From an uncultured Ignavibacteriota bacterium (GTDB taxonomy: Bacteria; Bacteroidota; Ignavibacteria; Tepidaquicellales; Tepidaquicellaceae), in assembly GCA_903901375.1 (NCBI GenBank), contig CAIUQV010000390.1, positions 1 to 8,517 of the forward strand: a stretch of 8,517 nt of DNA, read 5' to 3'. The position numbers and the translations under genes are program-made. A model generated the notes under the pieces. That model was not told the origin of the DNA. It saw only the letters and a program-made list of their open reading frames with translations, and did no database searches. Of this stretch, positions 7,078 through 8,517 are shown in pieces (positions within the stretch are counted from its first letter, which is position 1; every line of letters begins with the position of its first letter).

Positions 7078-7165
7078 AAGCACCTCTCAACGACCTTTTA
7101 ACGACCTCTGAAGCACGTTTTAAGCACCTCGTAACGACCAGGTAAGGACGCTTTAAGCACTAAAG
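7078..7165. repeat. array of eight 11-bp units, core AA(GC/CG)AC(C/G) plus 4 variable bases
   Basis: Units begin at 7078, 7089, 7100, 7111, 7122, 7133, 7144 and 7155, an exact 11-base step. Their cores are AAGCACC, AACGACC, AACGACC, AAGCACG, AAGCACC, AACGACC, AAGGACG and AAGCACT. The AA and AC positions never change; positions 3-4 switch between GC and CG (once GG); the last four bases vary. An 11-base period is not a multiple of three and all frames meet stops, so the array is not coding. It lies 18 bases beyond the 3' end of the phosphoesterase gene. One unit per helical turn would put all sites on the same DNA face (inference). Confidence 0.85.
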
Positions 7166-7183
7166 TGTAAAAACATTCCGATT

Positions 7184-8338
7184 TTAGTTCTTAATTATAA
7201 AATTTACTATTTCCGGGTGATTACCTATTCTAACCGGCGGCCCCCATGTTCCAAGGCCTGTAGAAACAAATACCCAGGTTCCTGATTTATTAATCAGCCC
7301 ACGGCTGACCTCATAAATCATTTTTGTAATTAAGTTGTTCGGGAAGAACTGTCCGTGATGTGTGTGACCAGAAATTGAAAGGTCAATCCCTTTCCCGACT
7401 AATTCATCTAATTTTGTTGGCTGATGGTTTAATACAATAACCGGATATCTATTATCAACTTCTTTCATTAATTCTTCGAGTGATTTTCTTTGCTTTCCTG
7501 AAAATCTGTCAATATCTCTGTCATCTCTTCCGATTAAATAAAACTGATTGTTTACGAGGACGGATGTATCCCTGAGAACCGTAATATTGTGATCACGAAG
7601 GTATTTTACAGCAGGTTCAACTCCGCCAATGTATTCGTGGTTGCCTGTTATTGCAAATACTCCAAACTTTGCTTTTAGGTTAAGAAGATGTTCGCCAAGA
7701 TTACGTTCTATTACAGGTTTTATATCTTCGTCTACGACATCCCCTGCAAGCAAGATAACGTCAGGGTTTAAAGCATTAATCCTTTCAACGACATTATCAA
7801 ACCATTTCCCGCAGGAAAGGGGTCCGAGATGAATATCGGAAATAACAACTGCATTTATTGAAGTTGATTTTGAATTTTCCTTGTTAAACGTTAACTCAAT
7901 TTTATTAAGTATCGGATTTTTTGCATTAATAAAGCCGTATACCAGAAGAGATGACACAATAATTATACATGCGAAGAATAACAACATTTTAGTCTTTTCA
8001 TAGTTGAAAGTTATATAAGACGGATAGATATTTATAAAATGATGAAAACTCCTGAGAATATCGAGTCCGATACAAATTATAAAGAAGTATAATAATGCAG
8101 CCATCCAGAATGAACCAATTAGAAGAAAAAAGTCACTGATACCGTTATGCTGGTAAGACTGCATAATTCTGGCTACGATATATGCGACTGCAAGAAAAAT
8201 AAACACAAAGGTATAAACTATCTTAACCCACCCGTAACTGTTAAGAGCATTAATACCGTGGTAGAAAACATAAAAATTACCGAGTCCGTAACTGGTAAGC
8301 ACAATCGAGATGAATATTATAAAACTTGATGATTTCAT
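7184..8338 (-). CDS. membrane-anchored calcineurin-like metallophosphoesterase (YkuE/YaeI type)
   Basis: Seen: 384 residues from an ATG at 8336-8338, with four predicted membrane segments near residues 5-27, 38-60, 70-92 and 117-137, then a complete phosphoesterase domain from about 161. The dimetal motifs are intact: DIH (D168, H170), GDVVDE (D200), GNHEY (N233, H234), NHQP (H305) and GHTHHG (H325, H327). The end GLGTWGPPVRIGNHPEI is typical of the YkuE/YaeI subfamily. Known: this family hydrolyses phosphate esters or diesters with Mn or similar metals; in Bacillus subtilis YkuE is wall-associated. Inferred: the catalytic domain sits at the inner membrane, perhaps acting on phospholipid or another envelope phosphate compound. 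The membrane-tethered lipid A enzyme LpxG of Chlamydia belongs to the same superfamily and is an alternative comparison, not a claim. It is a single gene, divergent from the tRNA and convergent with the beta-helix gene. No Shine-Dalgarno precedes the start. Confidence 0.92.
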   Translation of the reverse strand: MKSSSFIIFISIVLTSYGLGNFYVFYHGINALNSYGWVKIVYTFVFIFLAVAYIVARIMQSYQHNGISDFFLLIGSFWMAALLYFFIICIGLDILRSFHHFINIYPSYITFNYEKTKMLLFFACIIIVSSLLVYGFINAKNPILNKIELTFNKENSKSTSINAVVISDIHLGPLSCGKWFDNVVERINALNPDVILLAGDVVDEDIKPVIERNLGEHLLNLKAKFGVFAITGNHEYIGGVEPAVKYLRDHNITVLRDTSVLVNNQFYLIGRDDRDIDRFSGKQRKSLEELMKEVDNRYPVIVLNHQPTKLDELVGKGIDLSISGHTHHGQFFPNNLITKMIYEVSRGLINKSGTWVFVSTGLGTWGPPVRIGNHPEIVNFIIKN

Positions 8339-8396
8339 AGAGTTGAAAATAATTTTTATGCTGATTTGTAAAAAGGCAAAAAGTATAAGAAAATAA

Positions 8397-8428
8397 ATTG
8401 ATAAAAAATATTGAAATGATTATATTTG
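8397..8428 (+). promoter_or_regulatory. Bacteroidota-type promoter for tRNA-Leu
   Basis: TATATTTG at 8421-8428 matches the TAnnTTTG -7 element of the Bacteroidota primary sigma factor. ATTG at 8397-8400, 20 bases upstream, fits the TTTG -33 element except at its first base. Transcription would start a few bases downstream, shortly before the mature tRNA end at 8445, which suits a stable RNA gene. Confidence 0.6.
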
Positions 8429-8444
8429 TAAGATAATTAAGAAT

Positions 8445-8517
8445 GCGGAAGTGGTGGAACTGGTAGACACACCATCTTGAGGGGGTGGCGCCGCGTAGGC
8501 GTGGGGGTTCAAGTCCC
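8445..8517 (+). tRNA. tRNA-Leu (anticodon GAG), 3' end cut by the window
   Basis: The acceptor strand GCGGAAG is at 8445-8451, followed by a D-arm with GGTAGACAC. The anticodon stem CCATC/GGTGG (8472-8476 with 8484-8488) holds the loop TTGAGGG, placing anticodon GAG at 8479-8481; it reads Leu CUC and CUU codons. A long class II variable arm follows (GCC at 8490-8492 with GGC at 8498-8500), as expected for leucine tRNA. The T-arm GGGGG-TTCAAGT-CCC runs into the window edge, so roughly the last 13 bases are missing. It aligns well with E. coli tRNA-Leu(GAG) from memory. Confidence 0.95.

Larger units (their letters stand above)
6655..7183. other. convergent intergenic region rich in structured repeats
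   Basis: This 529-base stretch lies between the 3' ends of the beta-helix gene (+) and the phosphoesterase gene (-), so it should contain no promoter for either. It holds, in order, a strong hairpin (6664-6696), a doubtful 39-codon frame (6704-6823), a REP-like hairpin and 48-bp direct repeats (6865-7020), and an 11-bp-period array (7078-7165). A minus-strand frame over 6747-6944 exists only because the 48-bp repeat is open in that frame (it yields LQIQPTT twice). Confidence 0.75.

Noticed and set aside
6873..7165. CRISPR array
   Set aside because: The 48-bp units are directly adjacent without unique spacers, the 11-bp units are too short, and no cas gene is present.

Overview
The window looks like chromosome from an AT-rich member of the Bacteroidota/Ignavibacteria (FCB) group. 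Three things point there. Two large secreted proteins end in the type IX secretion (Por) sorting domain with the 'QNYPNPFNP' opening typical of Ignavibacteria and relatives. The tRNA at the right edge is preceded by a TAnnTTTG-type -7 element, the Bacteroidota primary-sigma consensus. None of the three main genes has a recognisable Shine-Dalgarno sequence. The exact lineage cannot be fixed from this sequence alone.

Layout from left to right: 1-593 has no convincing gene, only two overlapping small reading frames of doubtful status. 594-2795 (+) encodes a 733-residue secreted protein built of 13 complete and one decayed Asp-box/Ycf48-like repeats plus a T9SS sorting domain. 2796-2991 is a spacer unusually rich in short inverted repeats. 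2992-6654 (+) encodes a 1220-residue secreted protein with a probable beta-propeller, a beta-helix, a helical TPR-like part and a T9SS sorting domain. 6655-7183 lies between the 3' ends of convergent genes and holds a strong hairpin, a 39-codon reading frame, a REP-like hairpin leading into 48-bp direct repeats, and an array of eight units at an exact 11-bp period. 7184-8338 (-) encodes a membrane-anchored calcineurin-like metallophosphoesterase. From 8445 to the right edge, a tRNA-Leu(GAG) starts and is cut by the window end.

The two T9SS cargo genes share a direction, a sorting-domain type and a 196-bp spacer, so they may work together at the cell surface, but the sequence does not name a substrate. 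The phosphoesterase and the tRNA are divergently transcribed housekeeping-type genes unrelated to the pair. I see no defence system, mobile-element transposase, CRISPR array or integrase. The most unusual signal is the non-coding 11-bp-period array at 7078-7165, next to the REP-like repeats.
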